Positions 51,883 to 60,573 are shown, counted from the first letter of the stretch. The stretch is 64,000 nucleotides of DNA from Hylemonella gracilis str. Niagara R (GCF_000600295.1 NZ_JEMG01000001.1:2282477-2346476); one strand, 5' to 3'. Numbers and translations: made by a program. The notes: a model not told the origin generated them from the letters alone.

Positions 51883-53691
51883 TTAACGGGGTGCCCAGCG
51901 CAGGGTCAGGTAGCCCGCGCGGCCTTGCTGGTTGTAGCCGTTGGCCGTCTGGTACTCCTTGTCACCCAGGTTGTTCAGACGTGCCTGCACGGACCAGTCA
52001 GGATTCAGGGCGTAGTCCACATGCAGATCGAGCGTGGCGTAGCCGGGCAGTTCGACGGTGTTCGCGTCATTGTCATATCGCTCCGATGCAGCCAGCACCG
52101 TGGCGCCGTACTTCCAAGCGCCAACGCGGTGGTCCGCGCCCAACACCAGTTGCTCATCGGCGCGGCGCCGCAGCTTCTTGCCGGTCACCTCGTTGCGCGC
52201 ATCCAGCAGGTCCAGCGTGGCCCGCAGGTCCAGCGCGTCGAATTGGCCGTTGTAGCTGAGCGTCCACCCCTTGATGCGCGCTCGCGGAATGTTCGCGACC
52301 GCTGGCTGGGTCGTGATGAAACCCCTGATGCGATTGTCGAAGTAGACCGCTTGGTAAGCCTGCGTGCCCGGCGTGTAAGCCAGACCGACCTCGCGGTTGC
52401 GTCCCTCTTCAGGCTGGGTTGTCGTATTGCCGAAGCCAGGGTAGTACAGTTGGTTGAAGGACGGTGCCTTGAACGACGTGCCGTAGGAGGCATGAGCGCG
52501 CAGATGACTGGTGAGTTTGTAGCCGTAGCCCGCGAACCCTGTGGTCGCATCGCCAAACTGCGAGTTGTCGTCCCTGCGCACATTGAACTGCCACGCATGG
52601 TCTTCAGCCTCGCCATTGAGGCCGGCAAAAACCGAGTCCGTAGTGCGCTGATCGACCGTGTAGGCCGTGGTGCCGCTCACCTGCTGTTCCACACGCTCCA
52701 TCCCCACCAGCAGCAAACCCAGTGGCGTGCCGATCTCGTTGAGCCAGGACCACTGGTCCTGATGTGTATCGAAGCGTGTCGGAGCGCTGCCTGTGTAGTT
52801 CGTCGATTTGTCGTCGCTGCCGCCATAGGCGAAGCGCGACTTCCAGTTCGGCAACAGCCGGCCTTCCAGTCCCATGCCATAGCTCTGCGCCTGAACGTCG
52901 GCATGCGTGTCATAGCTGCCGCTGCCGCTGTCATAGTTGTTCACACCGTCGGCGTAGAGCAAACGCGTGTCGAACTTCCAGCCCGGAGCGAAACGCCAGT
53001 CGAGGGCAGCGTTCACGCTGTCCTGGGAAAAACCATCGCGATCCGCGTTGTGGCTGCTGCCGACGCTTGAACTGGTGGACGAGAAGCCCTCTTCGCGCAG
53101 AGTCTGCACACCCAGGCTGTACGACACCTCTTCCGCACCTCCGCCCAGGCCGGTGCTGACTTCACGCCGGCCAGCGCTGCCCACGGTCGCCGAGGCATAA
53201 GGCGAGAAGCCCTCACGCCCCTGGCGCGTGAAGATCTGGATCACGCCACCGATGGCGTCGCTGCCGTACAGCGCCGAAGCGGGCCCCTTGAGGACCTCGA
53301 TGCGTTCGATGCTTTCGAGCGGAATATTGTCGAAGTTGGCTTGGCCAGCCGTGGCCGAACCCATGCGCACTCCATCCACCAGCAGCAGCACATGGCGGCT
53401 CTCCGTGCCACGGATAAAGATGCTCGACGTCTTGCCCAAGCCGCCATTCGACGACAACTGCACGCCAGCCACGCGGGCCAGCAACTCGGCCACGGTGCGG
53501 CCCGTGCCCTTTTCAATATCGTCGCGGGTGATGATGACCACATCGCTGAGGACCTCATCGGCACGCGATTCGGTGCGGGTGGCGGTGATGATGGTGGGGC
53601 TGAGTTCAGCCGGCTGGGCGTGCAGGGACGCCGACAAGACAGCAGCCAGCGCGAACGCAGCCGGGCGCCGGTATGGGACACAAGTTTTCAT
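51883..53691 (-). CDS. btuB: TonB-dependent vitamin B12 receptor
   Basis: A 602-residue outer-membrane receptor. A signal peptide (to about residue 26, ending SLHA) is followed by a TonB box-like stretch (ELSPTIITATRTES), the plug domain (VVIITRDDIEKGTGRTVAELL, GLGKTSSIFIRGTESRHVLLLVDGVR, ALYGSDAIGGVIQIFTR) and a 22-strand barrel ending YLTLRWAPR. ATG 53691 fits the signal peptide, but the bases before it (CTCCTTCAC) have no ribosome-binding site. A cobalamin riboswitch fills the leader. Confidence 0.95.
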   Translation of the reverse strand: MKTCVPYRRPAAFALAAVLSASLHAQPAELSPTIITATRTESRADEVLSDVVIITRDDIEKGTGRTVAELLARVAGVQLSSNGGLGKTSSIFIRGTESRHVLLLVDGVRMGSATAGQANFDNIPLESIERIEVLKGPASALYGSDAIGGVIQIFTRQGREGFSPYASATVGSAGRREVSTGLGGGAEEVSYSLGVQTLREEGFSSTSSSVGSSHNADRDGFSQDSVNAALDWRFAPGWKFDTRLLYADGVNNYDSGSGSYDTHADVQAQSYGMGLEGRLLPNWKSRFAYGGSDDKSTNYTGSAPTRFDTHQDQWSWLNEIGTPLGLLLVGMERVEQQVSGTTAYTVDQRTTDSVFAGLNGEAEDHAWQFNVRRDDNSQFGDATTGFAGYGYKLTSHLRAHASYGTSFKAPSFNQLYYPGFGNTTTQPEEGRNREVGLAYTPGTQAYQAVYFDNRIRGFITTQPAVANIPRARIKGWTLSYNGQFDALDLRATLDLLDARNEVTGKKLRRRADEQLVLGADHRVGAWKYGATVLAASERYDNDANTVELPGYATLDLHVDYALNPDWSVQARLNNLGDKEYQTANGYNQQGRAGYLTLRWAPR

Positions 53692-53750
53692 GTGAAGGAG
53701 AACGGATACGAAGTCCTTCCCCGGCCTCCCCGCCAGGGCATGGACGTCAC

Positions 53751-53774
53751 GGATGCGCGCAAAGACGCGCATCC
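53751..53774 (-). other. Hairpin after the second riboswitch (expression platform)
   Basis: A perfect 9-bp stem (GGATGCGCG with CGCGCATCC) around a 6-base loop, directly after the aptamer on the minus strand and about 60 bases before btuB. No T run follows, so control of btuB translation or Rho-dependent termination is more likely than intrinsic termination. Confidence 0.55.
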
Positions 53775-53777
53775 ACC

Positions 53778-53975
53778 TCGTTGGCCGGTATCCGGGCTGG
53801 TGGAAACAACCTCCCTCGCCTTCCCGGCTGCTTGTTCAGGGCAGCCAGTGGCCAATGAGGGAAGCGGCGCCTCGCGGCGCGTCCACTTACCGTTGCGGGG
53901 GCAGCGCAGGTTGGGCTTGCCGCGTGACGGCTCGCCTTCCTGCTTCCCGTTGAACTGCGGCCTGTGAACCACGCC
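53778..53975 (-). promoter_or_regulatory. Cobalamin riboswitch 2, ahead of btuB
   Basis: On the minus strand the landmarks appear in order: a 5' segment ending ACGGGAAGCAGGAAGGCGAG, the B12 box GCTGCCCCCGCAACGG (53905-53890), GCCACTGG near 53850, GGGAAGGCGAG near 53825 and AGCCCGGATACCGGCC (53799-53784). It heads btuB and, through close gene packing, probably the whole cobalamin run to 31461. Confidence 0.92.
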
Positions 53976-54052
53976 GCGAGCACCAACGACGGAGATTCTA
54001 CGTTCGAAATCCCTCGCAAACCCTAGAATGGGAACACTTTCATCGCCGATCC

Positions 54053-54283
54053 ATGTCAGAACCCACCCCCATCGAAGCACTGGTCGAACGTGTCGAGCGC
54101 CTGCTCGTGCGTTACGAGGAATTGCAACGCACCAATGAACTGCTGCTTGACCAGGTCGAGGAGCTCAGCGCGGAACGTGATCAGCTCAAGCAACGCCTGC
54201 TGGCGGCCCGCACGCGCGTGGACGCGCTGCTCGAACGCATTGCCGAGCCGGGTGACCAGGAAGGCCTGAAGGACAGTCCATGA
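54053..54283 (+). CDS. Small coiled-coil protein upstream of zapA
   Basis: A 76-residue, nearly all-helical protein with strong heptad pattern (VERLLVRYEELQRTNELLLD, then VEELSAERDQLKQRLLAARTRV). Similar short coiled coils, ZapB-like or TIGR02449-like, sit before zapA in many betaproteobacteria, which suggests a divisome role. It overlaps zapA by ATGA. A -10-like TAGAAT lies at 54024. Confidence 0.82.
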   Translation: MSEPTPIEALVERVERLLVRYEELQRTNELLLDQVEELSAERDQLKQRLLAARTRVDALLERIAEPGDQEGLKDSP

Positions 54284-54624
54284 AACAGCTCGAAGTTCAG
54301 ATCATGGGGCAAAGCTATCTGCTCGGCGCACCGGAAGGCGGCGAGGAGCGCCTGCGCCAGGCCGTGCAGCGCGTGGACGACGCCATGTGCAAGATCCGCG
54401 ACGCGGGCAAGATCAAGGCGCGCGAGCGCATCGCCGTGCTGGCGGCGCTGAATCTGGCGTTTGACCTGGGCAGCAACTCGGCTGCGGCCCCCTTGCGGCC
54501 CGCGCAGGGCGAACCCGACTCCCTGGTTTCGGCCAGCGGACTGGACGCGCGCGACGCTGCGGCCATCAATACCCTGATCACCCGGCTCGACCAGGCCCTG
54601 GGCGAGGATGGCAGGTTGATCTGA
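54280..54624 (+). CDS. zapA: Cell division protein ZapA
   Basis: A 114-residue ZapA that bundles FtsZ filaments at midcell. The N-terminal domain reads MKQLEVQIMGQSYLL and RLRQAVQRVDDAM, then ARERIAVLAALNLAFDL, followed by a C-terminal coiled-coil helix. It overlaps the preceding coiled-coil gene by four bases and is followed by the 6S RNA gene. Confidence 0.92.
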   Translation: MKQLEVQIMGQSYLLGAPEGGEERLRQAVQRVDDAMCKIRDAGKIKARERIAVLAALNLAFDLGSNSAAAPLRPAQGEPDSLVSASGLDARDAAAINTLITRLDQALGEDGRLI

Positions 54625-54753
54625 ACGCAGGTTCGCGACCGGGCCGGTGGAACACTGGCCATTGCCGAGCGAGCCAAATGGACACAGGGACAGCGCGAAC
54701 CGACCGAGTCGACCCAACCGGACAGAAGGCTCACGCTGCGCCTACAATGCGAC

Positions 54754-54929
54754 TGTCTGCAATGCCTGCCGGGCTTTATATTTCCTTGAACCAATGCTCA
54801 TTGAGCAAGGGCTTGGAACATTGCCCCGCCAGCGTGATCGTCTCGCGTCAGATGAACCCAAGGCTGGGTTGACCTCGCCCACCTGAACCCCTGGTTCAGG
54901 ATGCCGGTCCGGTGGGGCCATTGCAGACA
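54754..54929 (+). ncRNA. ssrS: 6S RNA
   Basis: A region of about 176 bases downstream of zapA whose ends pair perfectly (TGTCTGCAATG at 54754-54764 with CATTGCAGACA at 54919-54929), giving the closing stem of 6S RNA; a large imperfect hairpin with a central bulge lies between. A -10 box TACAAT (54743-54748) precedes it at the right distance. 6S RNA binds the housekeeping sigma-70 RNA polymerase as a promoter mimic. The exact 5' and 3' ends are estimates. Confidence 0.88.
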
Positions 54930-54998
54930 CCCCTCTTCCCGCGCCGCCACCCGTCCATGGACGGCGGTTCTGCCCCTCGAACCTCCCCTCGCCCACCC

Positions 54999-55958
54999 AT
55001 GCGCATCGCCCTCATCGGTCAACAGGATTTCGGCAAGGCCGTGCTGCAGGCCTTTCTTTCACGCCATGCCTCCCATGGCGACCAGATCGTTGGTGTGTTC
55101 TGCAAACCCGAGGCGGCTGGCGAGAAACCGGACGCGTTGCGTGAGGCCGCCGAGGCTGCGGGCCTGCCCGTGTTCCAGTTCGCCAGCCTCAAGAGCGACG
55201 AAGCACAGGCCGCGCTGCGCGCGCTGGACGCTGACCTGGGCGTGATGGCCTACGTGCTGCAGTTCGCACCGCAGAGTTTCGTGAACATACCCAGGCACGG
55301 AACCATCCAGTACCACCCCTCGCTGCTGCCGCGCCACCGCGGCCCCTCATCCATCAACTGGCCCATTGCATTGGGCGCAACCCAAACCGGGCTCACCATC
55401 TTCCGCCCCACCGATGGTTTGGACGAAGGCCCTGTGATCCTGCAGAAGCGATGCGCCATCGAGGCCGACGAAACGCTGGGCGAGGTTTATTTCAACAAGC
55501 TGTTCCCGATGGGCGTGCAAGCCCTGTTGGAAGCAGCGGACCTGGTCGTCGCAGGCCGGCACACCGAGACGGCGCAGGACGAAAGCCAGGCCAGTTACGA
55601 GGGCTGGTTCAAGGCCGAGGAAGCACGCATCCACTGGGCACGGCCCGTGGATCAGGTCTACAACCTGATACGCGCCTGCAATCCGGCGCCAGGGGCCTGG
55701 TGCGAGATGAGCGGCGCCGAAGGCCAGGCCATGAAAGTCACGATCTACGACTGCCGCAAGCATGTGACTCGCACCTTTGGCGCGGTGCGCGGCAAGCCGG
55801 GCGACATCGTGGCCGTGGGTGAGCAATCCTTTTCCATCGCGGCCCAGGGTGGCGAGATTGAGGTGCTGCGCGTCAAGGCCGTGGTCAACGGCGTCAGCGG
55901 CAAGAAGGTGGACGCCACCACGTTCGCCCGAGAACACGGGCTACGTGCAGCATGCTGA
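54999..55958 (+). CDS. Methionyl-tRNA formyltransferase-like protein
   Basis: A 319-residue protein of the formyltransferase fold: RIALIGQQDFGKAVLQAFL at the start, then PRHGTIQYHPSLLPRHRGPSSINWPI with the formyl-binding His, and an Fmt C-terminal domain (RPVDQVYNLIRACNPAPGAWCEM). It uses 10-formyltetrahydrofolate but is probably not the housekeeping Fmt, because it is a stand-alone gene without def and its motif (YHPSLLP) differs from the usual HASLLP. The acceptor is unknown. Confidence 0.82.
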   Translation: MRIALIGQQDFGKAVLQAFLSRHASHGDQIVGVFCKPEAAGEKPDALREAAEAAGLPVFQFASLKSDEAQAALRALDADLGVMAYVLQFAPQSFVNIPRHGTIQYHPSLLPRHRGPSSINWPIALGATQTGLTIFRPTDGLDEGPVILQKRCAIEADETLGEVYFNKLFPMGVQALLEAADLVVAGRHTETAQDESQASYEGWFKAEEARIHWARPVDQVYNLIRACNPAPGAWCEMSGAEGQAMKVTIYDCRKHVTRTFGAVRGKPGDIVAVGEQSFSIAAQGGEIEVLRVKAVVNGVSGKKVDATTFAREHGLRAAC

Positions 55959-56083
55959 ATCTCCGGATCGGCATGGCACATCGGAAGATGATTTTTCGCC
56001 TATTGCAAATGTCAAACAGGTGACGGTGCCGATCACGCAGCTTTGAGTGCGGCCCCTCCCCGCTGATCGCGACCCGCACGCCC

Positions 56084-56117
56084 AGGCAGACCCCTCGCAA
56101 GAGGGGTCTGCCTTTTT
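56084..56117 (+). terminator. Rho-independent terminator
   Basis: A 13-bp stem (AGGCAGACCCCTC with GAGGGGTCTGCCT) with loop GCAA and a T run. It ends the formyltransferase-like transcript within the gap 55959-56392. The rest of that gap holds the FNR-like site at 56241 and the leader of the Bug gene. Confidence 0.92.
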
Positions 56118-56240
56118 GTTTGGTGACGTGAACCCTGTTTCCCTGGTGTTTGCCCTTGCGTGGACCGCATTCTTGCCGCATGCTCCTCGGAAAAGCCCCA
56201 ATCACGGAAACCCTAGGGGGGCTCTGAAAAATAAAGAAAG

Positions 56241-56254
56241 TTGACCGCAATCAA
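56241..56254. promoter_or_regulatory. FNR-like operator upstream of the oxalate-locus transporter
   Basis: TTGACCGCAATCAA fits the TTGAY-N4-RTCAA pattern of Crp/Fnr-family sites. It lies 139 bases before the Bug gene start. A perfect-arm relative occurs at 60431, beside the Crp/Fnr-type gene. Confidence 0.6.
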
Positions 56255-56392
56255 GAGGAATTCAGCACCAAAATTTAGAGTACGCCTCATCGACTGATGC
56301 TCATGCGAATGAGCCCATTCGATAGGGCTATCGAAGAAGAAATCCACGTCCGAATACCGTCCACGACGGTGCAACGTCAACAGGAGACACTG

Positions 56393-57415
56393 ATGAAGAG
56401 CTTTCAAGCCAGACTCAAAACCAAGGTAGCCGCCGTGGCCACCGCCGTGATCGCGGTCGCGGGCTTGGCCGCACCGATGGCGGCCCAAGCCTGGGAACCG
56501 ACCAAGCCGGTCGAGTTCGTGGTTCCCGCAGGCACGGGTGGTGGCGCCGATCAGATGGCCCGTCTGATCCAGGGCATCATCGTCAAGCACGATCTGATGA
56601 AGCAGTCGCTCATCGTGGTGAACAAGTCGGGCGGCGCAGGCGCTGAAGGCTTCCTGTCCGTCAAGGAAGCCAAGGGCGATCCGCACAAGATCATCATCAC
56701 CCTCTCCAACCTGTTCACGACGCCGCTGGCCACGGGCGTGCCCTTCAACTGGAAGGACATGACGCCGGTGTCGATGATGGCGCTGGACCAGTTCGTGCTG
56801 TGGGTCAACGCCGACAAGCCCTACAAGTCCGCCAAGGAATACATTGACGCCGTCAAGGCTGCGGGCCCCAACAAGATGAAGATGGGCGGCACCGGCTCCA
56901 AGCAGGAAGACCAGATCATCACCGTGGGGCTGGAAAAGGCCACCGGCACCAAGTTCATCTACATCCCCTTCAAGGGGGGTGGTGAAGTGGCCGTTCAACT
57001 CGTGGGCGGCCACATCGACTCCACCGTGAACAACCCGGCTGAAGCCGTTGCGCAGTGGCGCGCCGGCAAGCTGCGCGCGCTGTGCGTATTCGACAGCGAA
57101 CGCCTGCCTTACAAGGCCAAGGTGACGGACACCCAGAGCTGGGCCGACATCCCGACTTGCAAGGAAGCCGGGGTGCCGACCGACTACGTGATGCTGCGCG
57201 GCATCTTCGCCGCGCCGGGCATCAGCGGCGACCAGCTCAAGTACTACGTGGACCTGCTGGCCAAGGTGCGTCAGACGCCTGAGTGGAAGGACGCCATGGA
57301 AAAGGGTGCCTTCAACCAAACCACCATGAGCGGCGCGGACTTCGCCAAGTGGCTGACGGCCGCCGAAGCGAACCACCGCCAGCTGATGTCCGAGGCTGGC
57401 TTCCTGGCCAAGTAA
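56393..57415 (+). CDS. Bug/TctC-family binding protein of the oxalate locus
   Basis: A 340-residue periplasmic binding protein. The signal peptide ends near residue 34 (MAAQA). It contains WEPTKPVEFVVPAGTGGGADQMARLIQ and VNKSGGAGAEGFLSVKEAKG, the Bug hallmark. ATG 56393 has AGGAG upstream. It heads a Bug-tctB-tctA operon next to the oxc and frc genes, so oxalate or a related dicarboxylate is the likely ligand (inference). Confidence 0.92.
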   Translation: MKSFQARLKTKVAAVATAVIAVAGLAAPMAAQAWEPTKPVEFVVPAGTGGGADQMARLIQGIIVKHDLMKQSLIVVNKSGGAGAEGFLSVKEAKGDPHKIIITLSNLFTTPLATGVPFNWKDMTPVSMMALDQFVLWVNADKPYKSAKEYIDAVKAAGPNKMKMGGTGSKQEDQIITVGLEKATGTKFIYIPFKGGGEVAVQLVGGHIDSTVNNPAEAVAQWRAGKLRALCVFDSERLPYKAKVTDTQSWADIPTCKEAGVPTDYVMLRGIFAAPGISGDQLKYYVDLLAKVRQTPEWKDAMEKGAFNQTTMSGADFAKWLTAAEANHRQLMSEAGFLAK

Positions 57416-57442
57416 ACCGGCCCCACGGATGTAGCCACTACA

Positions 57443-57492
57443 CCGGGCCTTGAGAGACCAACAACAGAGTCTGCAAGGCCCGGTTCTTTTTT
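57443..57492 (+). terminator. Intercistronic terminator between binding protein and TctB
   Basis: A 10-bp perfect stem (CCGGGCCTTG with CAAGGCCCGG) and a T run (TTCTTTTTT) lie between the Bug gene and tctB of the same operon. It should release most transcripts after the binding-protein gene, giving an excess of binding protein over membrane subunits. Confidence 0.85.
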
Positions 57493-57522
57493 GAGTCAGT
57501 AATCGTCAGAAGTCATTTCGTC

Positions 57523-58053
57523 ATGGAATCCAATCAATCTTCGGAGGAGGGCCGCGCCCTCGCCACCACCGGCACGGTGGACGCCGTGGTCGCGGTGCTG
57601 ATCTTTCTCCTGGGCGCCCTCGTGATCTACGGCAGCCGCAAACTCGGCGCCGAGTGGGGTGATGACGGCCCCGGCTCGGGCTACTTCCCCTTCTACATAG
57701 GCGTGATCCTGTGCATTTCGGGTCTCGGCGTGTTCGTCCAAACCCTGCTGGCCAAGGGTAAGGCCAAGGAAAAGAACGCGGAAGCCTTCGTGGATCGCGA
57801 GTCCCTGGGTCGCGTGCTGGCCGTGCTCGTCCCCGCCATCGTGTATGTGGGCGCAGTCGATCTGATCGGCATCTACGTGGCGTCAGCCGTCTACATCATT
57901 CTTTTCATGGTGTACCTGGGCAAGTATGGCTGGCTCAAGAGCGTCATCGTCGGCCTTGCCGTCAACACCCTGTTCTTCCTGATGTTCGAGGTCTGGTTCA
58001 AAGTGCCGCTGCACAAGGGCGCGCTGGATCCGCTGAGCTTCCTGGGTTATTGA
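57523..58053 (+). CDS. TctB-family small membrane subunit
   Basis: A 176-residue membrane protein with four helices and the TctB block GPGSGYFPFYIGVILCISGLGVF. It follows an intercistronic terminator and is 33 bases ahead of the TctA gene. Together they form the permease for the oxalate-locus binding protein. Confidence 0.9.
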   Translation: MESNQSSEEGRALATTGTVDAVVAVLIFLLGALVIYGSRKLGAEWGDDGPGSGYFPFYIGVILCISGLGVFVQTLLAKGKAKEKNAEAFVDRESLGRVLAVLVPAIVYVGAVDLIGIYVASAVYIILFMVYLGKYGWLKSVIVGLAVNTLFFLMFEVWFKVPLHKGALDPLSFLGY

Positions 58054-58086
58054 ACATAAGCGGATCAATTTCGGAGACACAAGAAA

Positions 58087-59616
58087 ATGGAAGAACTCAA
58101 CGCACTGTTCCATGGGTTTGCGACGGTCATATCGCCCATGAACTTCCTGCTGATGGTGGTAGGCATTGTCCTGGGCGTGCTGATCGGCGTGCTGCCGGGC
58201 CTGGGCGGTGCCAATGGCGTGGCCATCCTGCTGCCGCTGACCTTCAGCATGAATCCCACCTCGGCCATCATCATGCTGAGTTGCATCTACTGGGGCGCGC
58301 TGTTCGGCGGCGCCATCACCTCGGTGCTGTTCAACATCCCTGGCGAGCCCTGGTCTGTCGCAACCACCTTCGATGGCTACCCCATGGCGCAGAAAGGCCA
58401 TGCCGGCGAAGCATTGACGACGGCTTTCACTTCCTCCTTCATCGGAGCCTTCATCGCGGTGATCATGATCACCTTCCTGGCGCCGCTGGTGGCCAAGTTC
58501 GCGCTGAAGTTCGGGCCGCCGGAGTTCTTCTCGGTGTACCTGCTGACGTTCTGTTCCTTCGTGGGCATGGGCAAGGGCTCTCCGTTCAAGATCCTCGCCT
58601 CGATGACCCTGGGCTTCGCCCTGGCCTGCGTCGGCATGGACACCGTGACCGGCCAGTTGCGCCTGACCTTCGGCTTCCATGAGCTGATGCGCGGCTTCGA
58701 CTTCCTGATCGCGGTGATCGGCCTGTTCGGCATCGGTGAAATCCTGCTGTCCATGGAAGAAGGTTTGGCCTTCAACGGCAAGAGCGCACGCATCGACCCG
58801 AAGGTGGTGTTCCAGACCTGGAAGAAGCTGCCCGCGTACTGGGCCACGTCGCTGCGCGGTTCGCTGATCGGCATCTGGATGGGCATCACGCCCGGCGGCG
58901 CGACGCCTGCCTCCTTCATGAGCTACGGCGTGGCCAAGAAGATGTCCAAGAATGGCGACAAATTCGGCACTGGCGAACTCGAAGGCATCGTCGCACCCGA
59001 AACCGCAGCCCACGCTGCGGGTACCAGCGCCCTGCTCCCTATGCTGGCCTTGGGCATCCCTGGCTCCCCGACGGCGGCGGTGCTGCTCGGTGGCCTGCTG
59101 ATCTGGGGTCTGCAGCCGGGTCCGCTGCTGTTCGTCGAGCAGAAGGACTTCGTCTGGGGCCTGATCGCCTCCATGTACTTGGGCAACCTGGTCGGGCTGG
59201 TGGTGGTTCTGACCACGGTGCCGCTGTTCGCCTCGATTCTGCGCATTCCCTTCTCGATCATCGCTCCCGTGATCATCGTGATCTGCGCGATTGGCGCCTA
59301 TACGGTGCACAACGCCATGCTCGACATCTGGTTCATGCTGCTGTTCGGCGTGATCGGCTACGTGTTCAAGAAGCTGGACTATCCGCTCGCGCCACTGGTG
59401 CTGGCCCTGGTGCTCGGCGACAAGGCGGAAGACGCCTTCCGGCAGGCAATGCTGCTGTCGCAGGGTGACCTGTCCATCATGTTCTCGAATGCGCTGGTGG
59501 GCGGCATCACGGCCCTGGCGCTGGTCATGCTGTTCTGGCCGCTGATCTCCAAGCTGCTCGCCTTGGTCAGAAAGCCCAAGCAGCCGGCCTTCACTGCGGA
59601 ACGTCCGGTGGACTGA
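58087..59616 (+). CDS. TctA-family large membrane subunit
   Basis: A 509-residue TctA permease with GVLPGLGGANGVAILLPLTFSM near residue 35, the mirrored GSLIGIWMGITPGGATPASFMSYGVAKK near 258 and PETAAHAAGTSALLPMLALGIPGSP near 302. It is distinct in sequence from the tctA at 27525, which indicates separate subfamilies rather than a recent duplication. A terminator follows. Confidence 0.95.
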   Translation: MEELNALFHGFATVISPMNFLLMVVGIVLGVLIGVLPGLGGANGVAILLPLTFSMNPTSAIIMLSCIYWGALFGGAITSVLFNIPGEPWSVATTFDGYPMAQKGHAGEALTTAFTSSFIGAFIAVIMITFLAPLVAKFALKFGPPEFFSVYLLTFCSFVGMGKGSPFKILASMTLGFALACVGMDTVTGQLRLTFGFHELMRGFDFLIAVIGLFGIGEILLSMEEGLAFNGKSARIDPKVVFQTWKKLPAYWATSLRGSLIGIWMGITPGGATPASFMSYGVAKKMSKNGDKFGTGELEGIVAPETAAHAAGTSALLPMLALGIPGSPTAAVLLGGLLIWGLQPGPLLFVEQKDFVWGLIASMYLGNLVGLVVVLTTVPLFASILRIPFSIIAPVIIVICAIGAYTVHNAMLDIWFMLLFGVIGYVFKKLDYPLAPLVLALVLGDKAEDAFRQAMLLSQGDLSIMFSNALVGGITALALVMLFWPLISKLLALVRKPKQPAFTAERPVD

Positions 59617-59660
59617 CACGGCCTGCGGCGTCACCGGCGCCATCATCCAAGGGCGAAACA

Positions 59661-59693
59661 AAAGGCCCGCTTCCAGGCGAAGCGGGCCTTTTT
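59661..59693. terminator. Bidirectional terminator
   Basis: AAAGGCCCGCTTC pairs with GAAGCGGGCCTTT across a short loop, with T runs on both sides. It lies between the convergent TctA gene and Crp/Fnr-type gene and can serve both. Confidence 0.88.
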
Positions 59694-59737
59694 CATGCAG
59701 AGGCGCGAGATACAGCCTCAGGCGTCATGCAGAATGA

Positions 59738-60346
59738 TCAAATCTTGCCGCGCTGCTTCAGGCGACTCAGCGTCTCGGCCGAGAGATTGAGGTAGGCCGC
59801 CAGCTCTTTCTTGGGAATGCGGTCGAACAGCTCGCCATGTTTGCGCAGGAAGCGATGCACCCGTCCGGGCGCGTCCAGCAGGTGCAAGGTGATGGTGTGG
59901 GCCATGATTTCGCTCATATGGCTCATCACGCTGTGCTCGAACAGGCGTTTTTCCTCGACATGCTGCTCCAGAAAGGCGATCCATTCCGGCATGGGCAATT
60001 TGACGACACGCGCCTTGGTGACGGAGACGATGCTGTAGGGCGTGGGCGTCTTGAGCATCCAGGCGGCGTAGCTGGTTTCCATCTCGCGCTCCGCGGCGAA
60101 GCGCAGGATCATTTCCTTGCCCTGCGGATTGGCCACGACGCGCTTGAGCACGCCATCGAGTATGAAATACTGCTCCATCTCGTGGACGCCCTGGTGCAGC
60201 AGGAAATCCCCCTTGCCGCAATCCACCACGGTCAAGTGGGGTTCCAGCGCTTCATGCGCATCGGAGCCCAAATCCTTGAGCACCTGGTTTTGGCGCAATT
60301 GGACCCGGATGATGTTCTTTTCCGGGTGATTCTCAATGCTGCTCAT
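59738..60346 (-). CDS. Crp/Fnr family transcriptional regulator
   Basis: A 202-residue regulator with an N-terminal cyclic-nucleotide-binding-like domain (CGKGDFLLHQGVHEMEQYFILDGVLKRV) and a C-terminal winged helix (IPKKELAAYLNLSAETLSRLKQ). It has no N-terminal cysteine cluster like that of FNR, so it probably senses a small molecule rather than oxygen through an iron-sulphur cluster. It lies between the transporter genes and oxc and is the obvious candidate to control both. Confidence 0.9.
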   Translation of the reverse strand: MSSIENHPEKNIIRVQLRQNQVLKDLGSDAHEALEPHLTVVDCGKGDFLLHQGVHEMEQYFILDGVLKRVVANPQGKEMILRFAAEREMETSYAAWMLKTPTPYSIVSVTKARVVKLPMPEWIAFLEQHVEEKRLFEHSVMSHMSEIMAHTITLHLLDAPGRVHRFLRKHGELFDRIPKKELAAYLNLSAETLSRLKQRGKI

Positions 60347-60430
60347 GCTGACAACGCGCGCGCGCCCTGTCCGGCCGGCGCGGGCTCCGGGTTAGCGCTA
60401 CTCCGATCGACCCGGGTGTTTATTGCGAAA

Positions 60431-60444
60431 TTGACCGTGGTCAA
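60431..60444. promoter_or_regulatory. FNR-like operator between the regulator and oxc
   Basis: TTGACCGTGGTCAA has perfect 6-bp arms and the length and spacing of a Crp/Fnr-family site. It lies 85 bases before the regulator start and 130 bases before the oxc start, so it could serve either divergent promoter. Confidence 0.65.
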
Positions 60445-60573
60445 TGGAGCCTCCAAAACAGCTTTCTATCATAACCTCGCGTTGCACCTTCACTCACCCA
60501 CCGCATTGCGCGGCGCGCCGCCCGTGCAATGGCCGACGATAACTTTTACAGCTACACAGCAGAGAGACGCACC

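Noticed and set aside
54647-54886. Small open frame after zapA
   Set aside because: It overlaps the 6S RNA and its promoter, and its translation looks random.
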